A DNA stretch of 51,487 nt from Chloroflexota bacterium (GTDB lineage Bacteria; Chloroflexota; Dehalococcoidia; Lucifugimonadales; GCA-2717565), in contig PBAZ01000017.1 of assembly GCA_002717565.1 (NCBI GenBank), forward strand, positions 1 through 51,487. The letters run 5' to 3'. This document shows, in pieces, positions 19,415 to 28,701 of this stretch. The position numbers and the translations under genes are program-made. The notes under the pieces were generated by a model. It saw only the letters and a program-made list of their open reading frames with translations, had not been told where the DNA came from and did no database searches. Numbering within the stretch: the stretch's first letter is position 1; every line of letters begins with the position of its first letter.

Positions 19415-21898
19415 TTATTTGCGTCTTTGTAGACGAAGTGAATTACTGACAACGGTAAATGAGCTGATGGCCATAGCCGCTGCCGCTGCCATCGGATTGA
19501 GAAACCCGAAGTCACCTAGTAATGGTTTTAGCACATCTGGAACGGTCTTGTCATTAAATATCAAGTAGAGAAGTCCTGTTGCAATGGGTACTAGTGCAGT
19601 GTTGTAGGCAAATGCCCAGAATAGGTTTTGCTTTATCGTACGCATTGTTGCTTTACTTAATTCAAGGGTTTTCATGATACCCCGGAGATCACCTTGTACC
19701 AGAGTTACCTCTGCAGTTTCCATTGCAACATCGGTACCAGTGCCTAGGGCCATTCCTACATCAGCTTGGGCAAGGGCAGGTGCGTCGTTGATACCGTCTC
19801 CAACCATGGCTACAACCTTGCCTTGGTTTTGTAATTCTTGTATTTCTTTTGCTTTCTCATCCGGAAGAACTCCGGATATGACTTTATCAATACTCAGGTC
19901 ATTGGCAATTTTTCTTGCGGTTTGCTCGTTATCTCCCGTTAGCATGATGACCGTATGCCCTGAAGCTTGTAGTGATCGTATGGACTCTGAAGCTTCAGGT
20001 TTTATACTATCAGCTATTCCAATAACCCCTTGAATAGTGTGGTCTTGGGCTACGAAAATAGGGGTTTTGCCTTGGAGAGCAAGGAGTTGTACTTCATCGA
20101 TAAGTAGGTCTGTTTTACAGTTCTGTTCTTCCATGAACGCGGCATTACCCACGTGGATTAACTTTCCTTGGGAGGCAGTCGTTATACCTTTCCCGGGAAT
20201 TGCCGTGAACTCTTCGACTTCAGGGATTGTAATGTTTTGATCCTGTGCTGCAGCGGTTATTGCTGTTCCAAGGGGATGCTCAGATCCTTGTTCCGCGGTT
20301 GCTGCTAATCTGAGGAGTGCTTTTGTTGATATCAAGTTGGAACTAACGTCTGTCACTTTGGGAGTGCCGGTTGTTAGGGTACCTGTTTTGTCTAAGACAA
20401 TGATGTCAACCTTTCGGGAAAGTTCGAGAGCCTCGGCCGTTCGAATTAGGATGCCTGATTCGGCCCCTTTGCTTGTACCAACCATAATTGCTGTTGGAGT
20501 AGCAAGCCCAAGCGCACATGGGCATGCTATGACGAGCACCGCTACCAAATTGAGAAGGGAGTACGTCAAATTGGGATCTGGTCCGGCTATAAACCATACT
20601 CCGAAAGTTGCCAGAGCTATGAATATTACTGACGGTATGAAGTAGCTTGACACACGGTCAGCAATTCTTTGAACTGGTGCCTTGGATCCTTGGGCATCCT
20701 GAACCAATTTGATGATTTGAGATAGTGCAGTTTCTGCACCGACTTTTGTTGCGCGGAATCTGAAGTGGCCATCATAATTTAGTGTCGCAGCGAAGACAGG
20801 CGAGTCCACAGACTTATGTACCGGCAGGCTCTCCCCGGTTAACATACTTTCATCGATCGAGGACGTTCCATGTATAATGACTCCGTCTACGGGGATCCTG
20901 TTCCCAGGGCGAATCAGAATGATGTCGCCGGGTATGACTTCTTTGCTAGATACTTCTATTTCTTGATTGTTTCTTAAAACAAATGCCGTTGGAGGCTGCA
21001 ATTGCATTAGGTTCCTTATTGCTTCTGAGGTCCGTCCTTTTGCTCGTGCTTCAAGATAGCGACCGGCTAGTATGAACATTGTGATCATAACTGCAGTATC
21101 AAAATATACGTGAGCAGTATTGGTATCTAGTGTAAATAGCTTAGGGTACATTGTGACTGCCGCACTATATACATAGGCTACGCTCGTGCCTAAAGCGATC
21201 AGGGTGTTCATATTGGTAGTTCTATGTTTTAGGGCAGCCCACGCGCTTGTGTAAAATTGCCATCCAATCCAGAATTGGACAGGGGTTGCGAGAGCCCAGA
21301 GAGTAAACCAATTTTGCAGAGGCGATGGAACCCATGGGAACAAGCTTTTGAAACTTCCGAGTATTACGAGGACCCCAAATACAGATCCGATTGCCAACTT
21401 TTTTCGCAGTGCCTTGATTTCGCTTGTTCTGGCGAGGCGGTCTTGGTCACTGGAATCTAAGTCACCAGCTATACCCTCAACCGTATAGCCAAAATCATCA
21501 ACGTTGGCGGTCAATGCAGGTAGGGTGGCCATAGTGGGAACGTAGTGGACACGGGCCTGCTCCGTTGCAAGGTTAACATTTGCCGACAGTACCCCTTCAA
21601 CTTCCGTAAGTGCATTCTCTACATGAACTACACATGCAGCGCATGTCATGCCACCTATATTGAGCGTGATTTCTTCTGTCTCCGCCGTAAATCCAGAATG
21701 TTCTAGAGTCTGCACTAGTGTGGAGATGGAGGTTTTCTGTGGATCAATGGTGATTTCTGCAAAACGACTTTCTTCCTGTAGGATAGCGCTGTTCACCCCG
21801 TTGATTAATTGAAGTGTTTTTATGAGGTCTAATTCTTCAGCAGAGGGGAGCGCTGGTGCAATTGGAAGAATAATCGTTTTGGAAGTTTTTGGAGGCAT
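19415..21898 (-). CDS. copA: Heavy-metal (copper) translocating P-type ATPase
   Basis: [19 protein letters not shown] motif, [11 protein letters not shown] (CPC), [25 protein letters not shown]. Confidence 0.96.
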   Translation of the reverse strand: MPPKTSKTIILPIAPALPSAEELDLIKTLQLINGVNSAILQEESRFAEITIDPQKTSISTLVQTLEHSGFTAETEEITLNIGGMTCAACVVHVENALTEVEGVLSANVNLATEQARVHYVPTMATLPALTANVDDFGYTVEGIAGDLDSSDQDRLARTSEIKALRKKLAIGSVFGVLVILGSFKSLFPWVPSPLQNWFTLWALATPVQFWIGWQFYTSAWAALKHRTTNMNTLIALGTSVAYVYSAAVTMYPKLFTLDTNTAHVYFDTAVMITMFILAGRYLEARAKGRTSEAIRNLMQLQPPTAFVLRNNQEIEVSSKEVIPGDIILIRPGNRIPVDGVIIHGTSSIDESMLTGESLPVHKSVDSPVFAATLNYDGHFRFRATKVGAETALSQIIKLVQDAQGSKAPVQRIADRVSSYFIPSVIFIALATFGVWFIAGPDPNLTYSLLNLVAVLVIACPCALGLATPTAIMVGTSKGAESGILIRTAEALELSRKVDIIVLDKTGTLTTGTPKVTDVSSNLISTKALLRLAATAEQGSEHPLGTAITAAAQDQNITIPEVEEFTAIPGKGITTASQGKLIHVGNAAFMEEQNCKTDLLIDEVQLLALQGKTPIFVAQDHTIQGVIGIADSIKPEASESIRSLQASGHTVIMLTGDNEQTARKIANDLSIDKVISGVLPDEKAKEIQELQNQGKVVAMVGDGINDAPALAQADVGMALGTGTDVAMETAEVTLVQGDLRGIMKTLELSKATMRTIKQNLFWAFAYNTALVPIATGLLYLIFNDKTVPDVLKPLLGDFGFLNPMAAAAAMAISSFTVVSNSLRLQRRK

Positions 21899-22109
21899 CG
21901 CTACACCTAAGGTATGGTTAAGAGGGTTAGTTCAATTTTTATGGCGTCTATTTTATTATTTGCTGAACATTATACCTTGCGTGGTTATATTTCTATAGAG
22001 CAGCGGTGTATGTTGAGGGTTTTGCAAATAATACGTATAGTGGGGGCGCGTTGAGCATGATTTATATTGATGAATGTCATGCTGTATTAATAAGCAAGGA
22101 GGCAAAGCT

Positions 22110-22919
22110 GTGACATACGAGCATATTCTATTAGAGAAAGATGACCATGTAGCGATTGTGACACTAAATCGTCCTGAAAGATTGAACGCATTGAATGCGA
22201 CCCTCTGGGAGGAAATTATTGGCATTGGAGAAGAGCTTCACGCGGATGACACTGTTCGTGCAGTAGTGTTCACGGGCGCAGGTAGGGGGTTTTGTTCTGG
22301 GGCAGATGTCGGGCCAGCTCCGGCAAATGGATCAGCGGAAGCACCGACTCTAAGTAGAGAAGAGATGCTTGATGAATATGGGAGGATTGGCAGACAGGCT
22401 CTTTCGATATACCAGCGCCTGGATAAACCCACAATTGCTGCGGTGAATGGGGTGGCTGCCGGTGCAGGATATTCTTTGGCCTTAGCGTGTGATCTGCGCG
22501 TGGGCACTGAAAATACACGATTCAACACAATGTTCTTACAGCGCAACATAAGTGCTGATTCGGGGATGTCGTATTTTTTGCCACGTATTGTCGGCTACAG
22601 TCGGGCTATCGATTTGATTTATTCTTCACGGTTTGTTGGGTATGAAGAAGCTTATAGGATAGGGCTTCTCGATCGTGTTTTTGATACCGAGACTCTGGTA
22701 AGCGATGCGGTTCAATTGGCTAAAGATATGTCTAAATGGCCACCAGTAGCGACCCAAATGGCAAAACGTGTTTTGCAGCATAGTATGGGTGCTTCCTTGG
22801 AAGACCAGCTCCGATTCGAGGTTCATGGTTTGAGTGTAGCTCGCCGAGCTGCGAATGATCAAAAAGAATCGCGTGACTTTTTCTTGGAAAAAAGGGATCC
22901 TAATTTTACCGGCACATAG
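22110..22919 (+). CDS. Crotonase-fold protein (enoyl-CoA hydratase/isomerase family)
   Basis: VAIVTLNRPERLNALN, GRGFCSGADVG, GVAAGAGYSLALACDLRV; GTG start at 22110 preceded by AAGGAGG (ORF open from 22074). Confidence 0.92.
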   Translation: MTYEHILLEKDDHVAIVTLNRPERLNALNATLWEEIIGIGEELHADDTVRAVVFTGAGRGFCSGADVGPAPANGSAEAPTLSREEMLDEYGRIGRQALSIYQRLDKPTIAAVNGVAAGAGYSLALACDLRVGTENTRFNTMFLQRNISADSGMSYFLPRIVGYSRAIDLIYSSRFVGYEEAYRIGLLDRVFDTETLVSDAVQLAKDMSKWPPVATQMAKRVLQHSMGASLEDQLRFEVHGLSVARRAANDQKESRDFFLEKRDPNFTGT

Positions 22920-22979
22920 CTGTTCGTGTTTGATGTGGATACTGAAATTAATGTTGAAAGCTGTGCTTGTGGGGGGAGT

Positions 22980-23609
22980 ATGACTGAAACCAATCGTGTA
23001 CGGTGGGTGTATGCTTCGAAGGATAACGCGGAGCTTGCGGCTCGATATGATGAGTGGGCGGAGGATTACGATACAGATCTCGATAGGGATTTTGCCTGGA
23101 GCGGTCATGTTCTGGCCGCTGAGGTACTGATGAAGTATACCGATCCAGATGTATCAATTATTGATGTTGGTTGTGGGACTGGATTGTGTGGCGGTGAGCT
23201 ACAACGGCGGGGATATACCCGAATTGACGGATTTGATTTATCGGAAGGCATGTTAGCCTTGGCAAGTAAGTTGGGGGTATACGCACAACTTAAACAGGCG
23301 GTGCTTGGTGAACCGCTAGAGTACGATACAGACGCTTACGGAGCGGCAATTGCTACTGGAGTTTTTACTGTAGGACACGCACCAGCCAGTGGGTGGGATG
23401 AGGTTGTACGCATAATACGTCCAGGCGGATATTTTGTATTAACAATCCGACCTGATATTTTTGAGTCGAATGGATATCTTCAAAAGGAACAGGATTTAGT
23501 AAATTCTGGTCAGTGCGAATTGGTTGAAGCCTCTGATGAGATAAAGATGTTACCAAAAGGTGAACCTGAGGCGTATCACCAGATTCGTGTCTACAGAGTA
23601 CTGAAGTAG
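22980..23609 (+). CDS. Class I SAM-dependent methyltransferase
   Basis: VSIIDVGCGTGLCGGELQRRGY motif I, YFVLTIRPDIFE; ATG at 22980 after GGGGGGAG (ORF from 22926). Confidence 0.88.
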   Translation: MTETNRVRWVYASKDNAELAARYDEWAEDYDTDLDRDFAWSGHVLAAEVLMKYTDPDVSIIDVGCGTGLCGGELQRRGYTRIDGFDLSEGMLALASKLGVYAQLKQAVLGEPLEYDTDAYGAAIATGVFTVGHAPASGWDEVVRIIRPGGYFVLTIRPDIFESNGYLQKEQDLVNSGQCELVEASDEIKMLPKGEPEAYHQIRVYRVLK

Positions 23610-23651
23610 TCGAAAACCGAGGCGTGTAGTTTCCCTACGTCTGTTACTCTT

Positions 23652-24542
23652 CTATTCTTCGTACAGAAGGTTCCCTAGGGTGCCTGCGGTTTCTCCTATT
23701 TCCTCTGCGGCTTTTTGCATCGCATCGGTTGCATAGACATATGTTTTCCCAGGGGTAAGTTGTTCCATGTAGAGGACATCTTCGCTTTTTCCATAGGTGA
23801 CAACCAGTGAATACCAGTCTGATTGAGGTATTTTTAACTCTGCCAATCCTTGTAGATCAAGAGAGGATGTTTGACCTCCGACCAGGGTCACACTCCCAGA
23901 TGTTATAGGAGCTGCGTGACTATTTAAGACGCGGACCCAGACGCTGTCTCCAGTCAGAGTGCCTCCTGGGATCTTTTTTACTACATCTGCTTCATAGCTT
24001 CCAGATTTTTTGGGTATCATCCATTCCTCTCCGTATTTGATACGCAAATATTCTTCCGGAGGATCTGGTACAAGGAATGATTCTCCTAGGAAGCTAATTT
24101 CCCGTGGAGATTTAAATAGTTGTACCGGAACCACGACACCGGGAAAGATATGGAGGTTGTCGTTGAAGGGAACTGCGCAGTCCCAGCCGACCCTTATATT
24201 GTCCTTAATCATAGAGAAGGATGTTGAGTGTTGCCCCTTCATACGACCCACATAAAACCCGTTTTGTTCAAATGTTCGAATGGCTTCGTCTATGCCCTGT
24301 TGATCTATACCGTGCTCCCATACTATGGACAATATATCTATATCGTCATCCCAGGGTATAAATGCCTGATCCCGTACGGCTCCAAGGCATGATCCTGAGA
24401 AGAGGAAGAAACGAATCTGTAGTTCATTTAGGATTGTTCTGGTTTCCTTTAAGATTCTTTCTGCTATCGAGTGATCCATTTGCACGTTATACTTGAGCGA
24501 GTAGTCTAGGCTTGCTTTGTCAGCACCGCTACCTTTATCCAT
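23652..24542 (-). CDS. LicD-family protein with C-terminal beta-rich extension
   Basis: FFLFSGSCLGAVRDQAFIPWDDDIDI and EEYLRIKYGEEWMIPK LicD motifs; ~90-aa C-terminal extension. Confidence 0.88.
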   Translation of the reverse strand: MDKGSGADKASLDYSLKYNVQMDHSIAERILKETRTILNELQIRFFLFSGSCLGAVRDQAFIPWDDDIDILSIVWEHGIDQQGIDEAIRTFEQNGFYVGRMKGQHSTSFSMIKDNIRVGWDCAVPFNDNLHIFPGVVVPVQLFKSPREISFLGESFLVPDPPEEYLRIKYGEEWMIPKKSGSYEADVVKKIPGGTLTGDSVWVRVLNSHAAPITSGSVTLVGGQTSSLDLQGLAELKIPQSDWYSLVVTYGKSEDVLYMEQLTPGKTYVYATDAMQKAAEEIGETAGTLGNLLYEE

Positions 24543-24730
24543 TGCACACTCCTTTGGTCATTCATTTCGCATCTAACTCCAATACGACACCATTCCTGCG
24601 TGGTAAGTCGGGCAGGTCCAAGCGTGACCGTTGGCGTTCAGGTACTTATTCTGATAGAATCGCCGTCAATCAGCGATTAACTTAATGTTGATGTTAGCAC
24701 AGATTGTGGGTAAGGGTCGGGCGTGCCGTT

Positions 24731-25795
24731 ATGTTGGATAGAGCAACGATATCAAGTATCTATGGTGGTTACTGGAACGAAAATCTGAAAGATTTTAGAT
24801 TCATGACCAATCCATATTTTCCGCCTGATGCCTTTATGGAGTCGCTGACCACTCGGGTGGCTCAACTGGTTAAATCGTATCCCTCAACCAACTGGTACGT
24901 CTCTGAATTATATGCAGGACTGATTGGTCTGAATAAGGACCAGTTAGTTCTGGCAAATGGGGCTAGTGAGCTTATAGCGGCGATTATTGATTTGTACGTA
25001 GACCGTCTGTGTGTTCCGATCCCAACGTTTGATGAATACATTAACCGTGCACGTGACCTTGGAAAAGAAATTAGCACAGCGCATTGGGAGCCCGGTACTG
25101 ATTTCGACGAGACTGCTTTTATCAATACAGTTCGAGAGAGCCATGCTAATGCTGCCTTATTGATTCGTCCTAATAATCCGACAGGAAGTCTTATTTCTCG
25201 AAAAAAGACGATAACTGTTCTCAATGCACTCCGAGATATAGATTTGATTATTGTTGATGAGTCTTTTCTAGAGTTTTGTGCAAGCCCCGAGGAAGAAACC
25301 GTAGCTAATCTTATTGATGATTATCCTAACCTCATAATATTGAAGAGTTTATCTAAAATTTACGGAATCCCTGGATTGCGCTTGGGGTACGTCAGTTCTA
25401 GTAACTCGGATTGGATATCTACTATACGACGGCACTTGCCCCTTTGGGGCATCAATGCCTTGGCTCAGTATTTCGTTGAAGAATTGCCGAAGTACGATCG
25501 AGAATTTCAAGATGCCTGCACCAGTGTTAGGGAAGCATCGAAGGTTTTGTCGGGAGGACTTGGGGAACTGCAAGGCCTTTATGCATATCCGACAACTGCA
25601 AATTTCGTGCTTTGCAAATTGCCGCCAGAGCGTAGTTCGGCGTCCCTAGTTGACGACTTGTGGAACATAGACAGGATATTGATCAACGATTGTAGTAACA
25701 AGGCAGCGTTGGATCAGTCCTTTATTAGACTAGCTTCCAGAACATCAGATGATAATGCCATGTTGGTAGATGTCATGCGTCAGGTAATAGGATAG
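24731..25795 (+). CDS. PLP-dependent class I/II aminotransferase-fold protein (HisC/CobD-like)
   Basis: LANGASELIAAII, LIRPNNPTGSLISR, IIVDESFLEF, LKSLSKIYGIPGLRLGY; ORF starts at TTG 24704, ATG at 24731. Confidence 0.9.
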   Translation: MLDRATISSIYGGYWNENLKDFRFMTNPYFPPDAFMESLTTRVAQLVKSYPSTNWYVSELYAGLIGLNKDQLVLANGASELIAAIIDLYVDRLCVPIPTFDEYINRARDLGKEISTAHWEPGTDFDETAFINTVRESHANAALLIRPNNPTGSLISRKKTITVLNALRDIDLIIVDESFLEFCASPEEETVANLIDDYPNLIILKSLSKIYGIPGLRLGYVSSSNSDWISTIRRHLPLWGINALAQYFVEELPKYDREFQDACTSVREASKVLSGGLGELQGLYAYPTTANFVLCKLPPERSSASLVDDLWNIDRILINDCSNKAALDQSFIRLASRTSDDNAMLVDVMRQVIG

Positions 25796-25829
25796 CTAGT
25801 TCGTATTGCAAAACCAAGGAGAAGTGATT

Positions 25830-26579
25830 ATGCCTAAGGCTTTAATTCTTGCAGCAGGTATGGGTACACGTCTCGCACCGCTGACTGACAATAGGCCCAA
25901 ATGTCTAGTTGAAGTTGCTGGCGAGCCAATACTTTATCATCAGTTATCTATGCTAGATCGTGTTGGTATTCAGGAATGTGTTATTGCGACAGGATACAAA
26001 GGGAGTATGATTGTGGACCGATTTGGTTCTAGGTTCCGTTCTATTAAACTGACGTATGTGGATAACCCATGGTATGCAGAAACAAATAATATCTACTCTC
26101 TCAACCTCCTGGGTCCGTTTGCGGACGATGATTGTGTGCTAATGGAGGGTGATGTCTTGTGTGAAGAGGGTATCATAGCTGATCTAGTTGCGAGTAAAAG
26201 TGGCGATGTTGCTGTGCTTGATTACGTATCAGGGAACCCTGACGGAACCGTTGTTGTCGCTAATTATAGACGGGTTACTCGAATGCTTCTGAAGGAAGCA
26301 CAAACTAAGGGGATGGATTACAAACATCTCCTAAAGACAGTGAATATATATAAGTTTTCAAAGAAGACATTAATTACTCAATTTTTCCCAGGATTGCAGG
26401 CACGAATCGATGATGGACACACTAGCATATTTTACGAAGCTGTCCTTGCGGACCTTATAGAGTCGCAAGATATTCAGGTGACTCCTCAGGTTGTGCTTGG
26501 TCGTCAGTGGATCGAAGTGGATAACCCTCAGGATTTAGCCATAGCGCAACAAACTTTTGAACGACACCCTGTTGCATGA
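25830..26579 (+). CDS. Nucleotidyltransferase (LicC-like, phosphocholine cytidylyltransferase family)
   Basis: MPKALILAAGMGTRLAPLTDNRPKCLVEVAGEPIL; ATG 25830 after AAGGAGAAG. Confidence 0.93.
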   Translation: MPKALILAAGMGTRLAPLTDNRPKCLVEVAGEPILYHQLSMLDRVGIQECVIATGYKGSMIVDRFGSRFRSIKLTYVDNPWYAETNNIYSLNLLGPFADDDCVLMEGDVLCEEGIIADLVASKSGDVAVLDYVSGNPDGTVVVANYRRVTRMLLKEAQTKGMDYKHLLKTVNIYKFSKKTLITQFFPGLQARIDDGHTSIFYEAVLADLIESQDIQVTPQVVLGRQWIEVDNPQDLAIAQQTFERHPVA

Positions 26580-26622
26580 TGTAGATTGCGTTCTGCAGTA
26601 TTAATGGCAATTGGAGGATGAT

Positions 26623-27180
26623 GTGACCATATCCGCAATAATCGTTCTCGTAGTTAGATTGTTGTTTCCGCTCACTATATTTCGTTGGAGGATAGGTGGA
26701 TCCGTTGGGTCGATGCTTCTTGATGGTGTCGACGTTATCCTTGTTGATGCTCTCGCATCTGTCTTGGGGGAGGAGCCTGGTCTCGGAGATCATTACCAGT
26801 CGTTTGATAAATGGCTTGATATGTACTATTTGACTATTGAAGCATTTGTCGCGGTGCGCTTTTCTAATCTACTTGTTCGTAATACTTCAATAGGTCTCTA
26901 TTGTTTCCGCTTACTTGGTATTGTCGTCTTTGCCCTCACCGGGGAAAAATACAGAAAACTTATCTTCTTTTTCCCGAACCTGTTTGAAAACTTCTTCTTA
27001 TTTGCCATTTTGGCAGAAAGGTTTTCCCCTAAATTACTTCCTACAAATAAATTGCAACTAGTCCTTGTGCTGGCATTGTTGTATATTCCTAAGTTTTTTC
27101 AGGAGTGGATTTTGCATTACAAGCAACTTACCCCTTGGAATTGGTTCCGGGAATCTGTTCTGGGAGCCAAGCCTAACTGA
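26623..27180 (+). CDS. Multi-pass membrane protein with CDP-alcohol-phosphotransferase-like Asp pattern (tentative)
   Basis: LLDGVDVILVDAL ... FDKWLDMYY followed by several TM segments; GTG 26623 after GGAGG; same strand and close spacing to preceding gene. Confidence 0.7.
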   Translation: MTISAIIVLVVRLLFPLTIFRWRIGGSVGSMLLDGVDVILVDALASVLGEEPGLGDHYQSFDKWLDMYYLTIEAFVAVRFSNLLVRNTSIGLYCFRLLGIVVFALTGEKYRKLIFFFPNLFENFFLFAILAERFSPKLLPTNKLQLVLVLALLYIPKFFQEWILHYKQLTPWNWFRESVLGAKPN

Positions 27181-27212
27181 AATTGAAGTAGCTGGATGAT
27201 AGAGGGGTAGTC

Positions 27213-27560
27213 TTAGCCAAAGATTAGTAAGCTCCAGACTACAGCGGCGTTAACGATGGAAAGCGATACAGCTGCTGATGCTAAGTCTTTAGCCTTTTTT
27301 GATAACGGGTTCTGTTCAAGGCCAATGCGATTGATCGTGATTTCTAGGGCGGAGTTAACAAGCTCAAAAATAGGTATCAATAATAGGACAAACAAAAGAA
27401 ATGCCCTGTCTGTTTGATTATCACCGATAAATATGGCAACTGGTGATAGTACTAGTGTTAGTGCTATTGCTAGACGAAAGTGCTTGTGATTCTGAAAACC
27501 CTCTTTGAGGCCGTCCAGAGAGTATGTACAGGCTTTGATTAATCCCTTGATGTAAAACAA
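27213..27560 (-). CDS. dgkA: Diacylglycerol kinase (DgkA family)
   Basis: ELVNSALEITINRIGLEQNPLSKKAKDLASAAVSLSIVNAAVVW. Confidence 0.9.
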   Translation of the reverse strand: MFYIKGLIKACTYSLDGLKEGFQNHKHFRLAIALTLVLSPVAIFIGDNQTDRAFLLFVLLLIPIFELVNSALEITINRIGLEQNPLSKKAKDLASAAVSLSIVNAAVVWSLLIFG

Positions 27561-27775
27561 CTTGTAGCCTCTGATTTATATCCCTAGCTATCGAGATTTA
27601 CTTTTTTTTATTGGCATCAGTGTAACAATTGCATGTTGTATCGCTCAAGAGAAGACCAATATACGAATTGCTCATAAACTTCTACGGATGCTAATATGAT
27701 TTCGTCATAGAAGGGTTCCTGCCTTTTGGGCATCCAAGCAGGTATCAAGGTCGTGTTCGGCATTATACAGAATAA

Positions 27776-28570
27776 ATGGAGGGGAGCAGAGATATGGATC
27801 TAAAAGATGTTCTTTATGAAGTCCAAGACGGAGTTGGCATAATTACCATGAATCGCCCTGATCGATTGAATGCCTCAAGCACTGATATGACTGAAAGTAT
27901 GATAGAAATACTTGAAAACTTATCCCCAGATGTAAGGGCTATTGTCCTTACCGGTTCGGGGAGGGCTTTTTGCTCTGGTGGCGACGTTAAGGGAATGTCG
28001 AAGCGACTAGAGACTGATGAATCTTGGAAGCAGCCTCATCCTGAAAAAGCGGTTTCCATGGCTTTTTGGAATTGTGACCGTCCTATTATTGCAGCAGTAA
28101 ATGGACCGGCAGTTGGCATAGGTCTTTCCTATGCGTGTATGTGCGATTTTCGCATTGCTTCGGAAAGTGCCCAATTTGGTGCTTTTTGGGTTCGCAGAGG
28201 ATATATGCCTGATGGTGGGGGCACATTTTTTCTGCCGGAAATTTTAGGCACCTCCAAAGCTCTTGAATTGGTGTGGACTGGGCGTCCAATTGCCCCTCAG
28301 GAAGCGCTAGATATTGGATTGGTTACAAAGGTTGTTCCCGCAGAGGAACTGATGGCCTCAAGTGTTGAATTGGCGAGACAACTTTCTAAAGGAGCCACTC
28401 TCGCTATGGGTATGGCGAAGAGGGGAATGTATAAGAGTCGTATAGGTCAACTAGAGGCTGCCCTTGAATTTGAATCCTATGGGCAGGCGATGCTCCGGCA
28501 AACTGCTGATCATGCCGAAGGGGTAAAAGCTTTCATAGAAAAAAGGACTCCAGTATTTACTGGCCGCTAG
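27776..28570 (+). CDS. Crotonase-fold protein (enoyl-CoA hydratase/isomerase family)
   Basis: VGIITMNRPDRLNASS, GRAFCSGGDVKGM, GPAVGIGLSYACMCDFRIASE, YMPDGGGTFFLP; a start a few codons downstream (ATG 27794) is also possible. Confidence 0.92.
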   Translation: MEGSRDMDLKDVLYEVQDGVGIITMNRPDRLNASSTDMTESMIEILENLSPDVRAIVLTGSGRAFCSGGDVKGMSKRLETDESWKQPHPEKAVSMAFWNCDRPIIAAVNGPAVGIGLSYACMCDFRIASESAQFGAFWVRRGYMPDGGGTFFLPEILGTSKALELVWTGRPIAPQEALDIGLVTKVVPAEELMASSVELARQLSKGATLAMGMAKRGMYKSRIGQLEAALEFESYGQAMLRQTADHAEGVKAFIEKRTPVFTGR

Positions 28571-28668
28571 ATAAGAGTGCGAAAATACTGGTAGCTCCCC
28601 AAAAATAGTTTTGAGCCATGCTAGAATGTATCCAAGCTGAACAACTCGACAAAAACAAATAGGGACGT

Positions 28669-28697
28669 TGAGGAGCACTTTTCTGAAGTGCTCCTCA
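28669..28697. terminator. Perfect 12-bp hairpin between convergent genes, candidate bidirectional terminator
   Basis: TGAGGAGCACTT-ttctg-AAGTGCTCCTCA. Confidence 0.75.
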
Positions 28698-28701
28698 GTA
28701 T

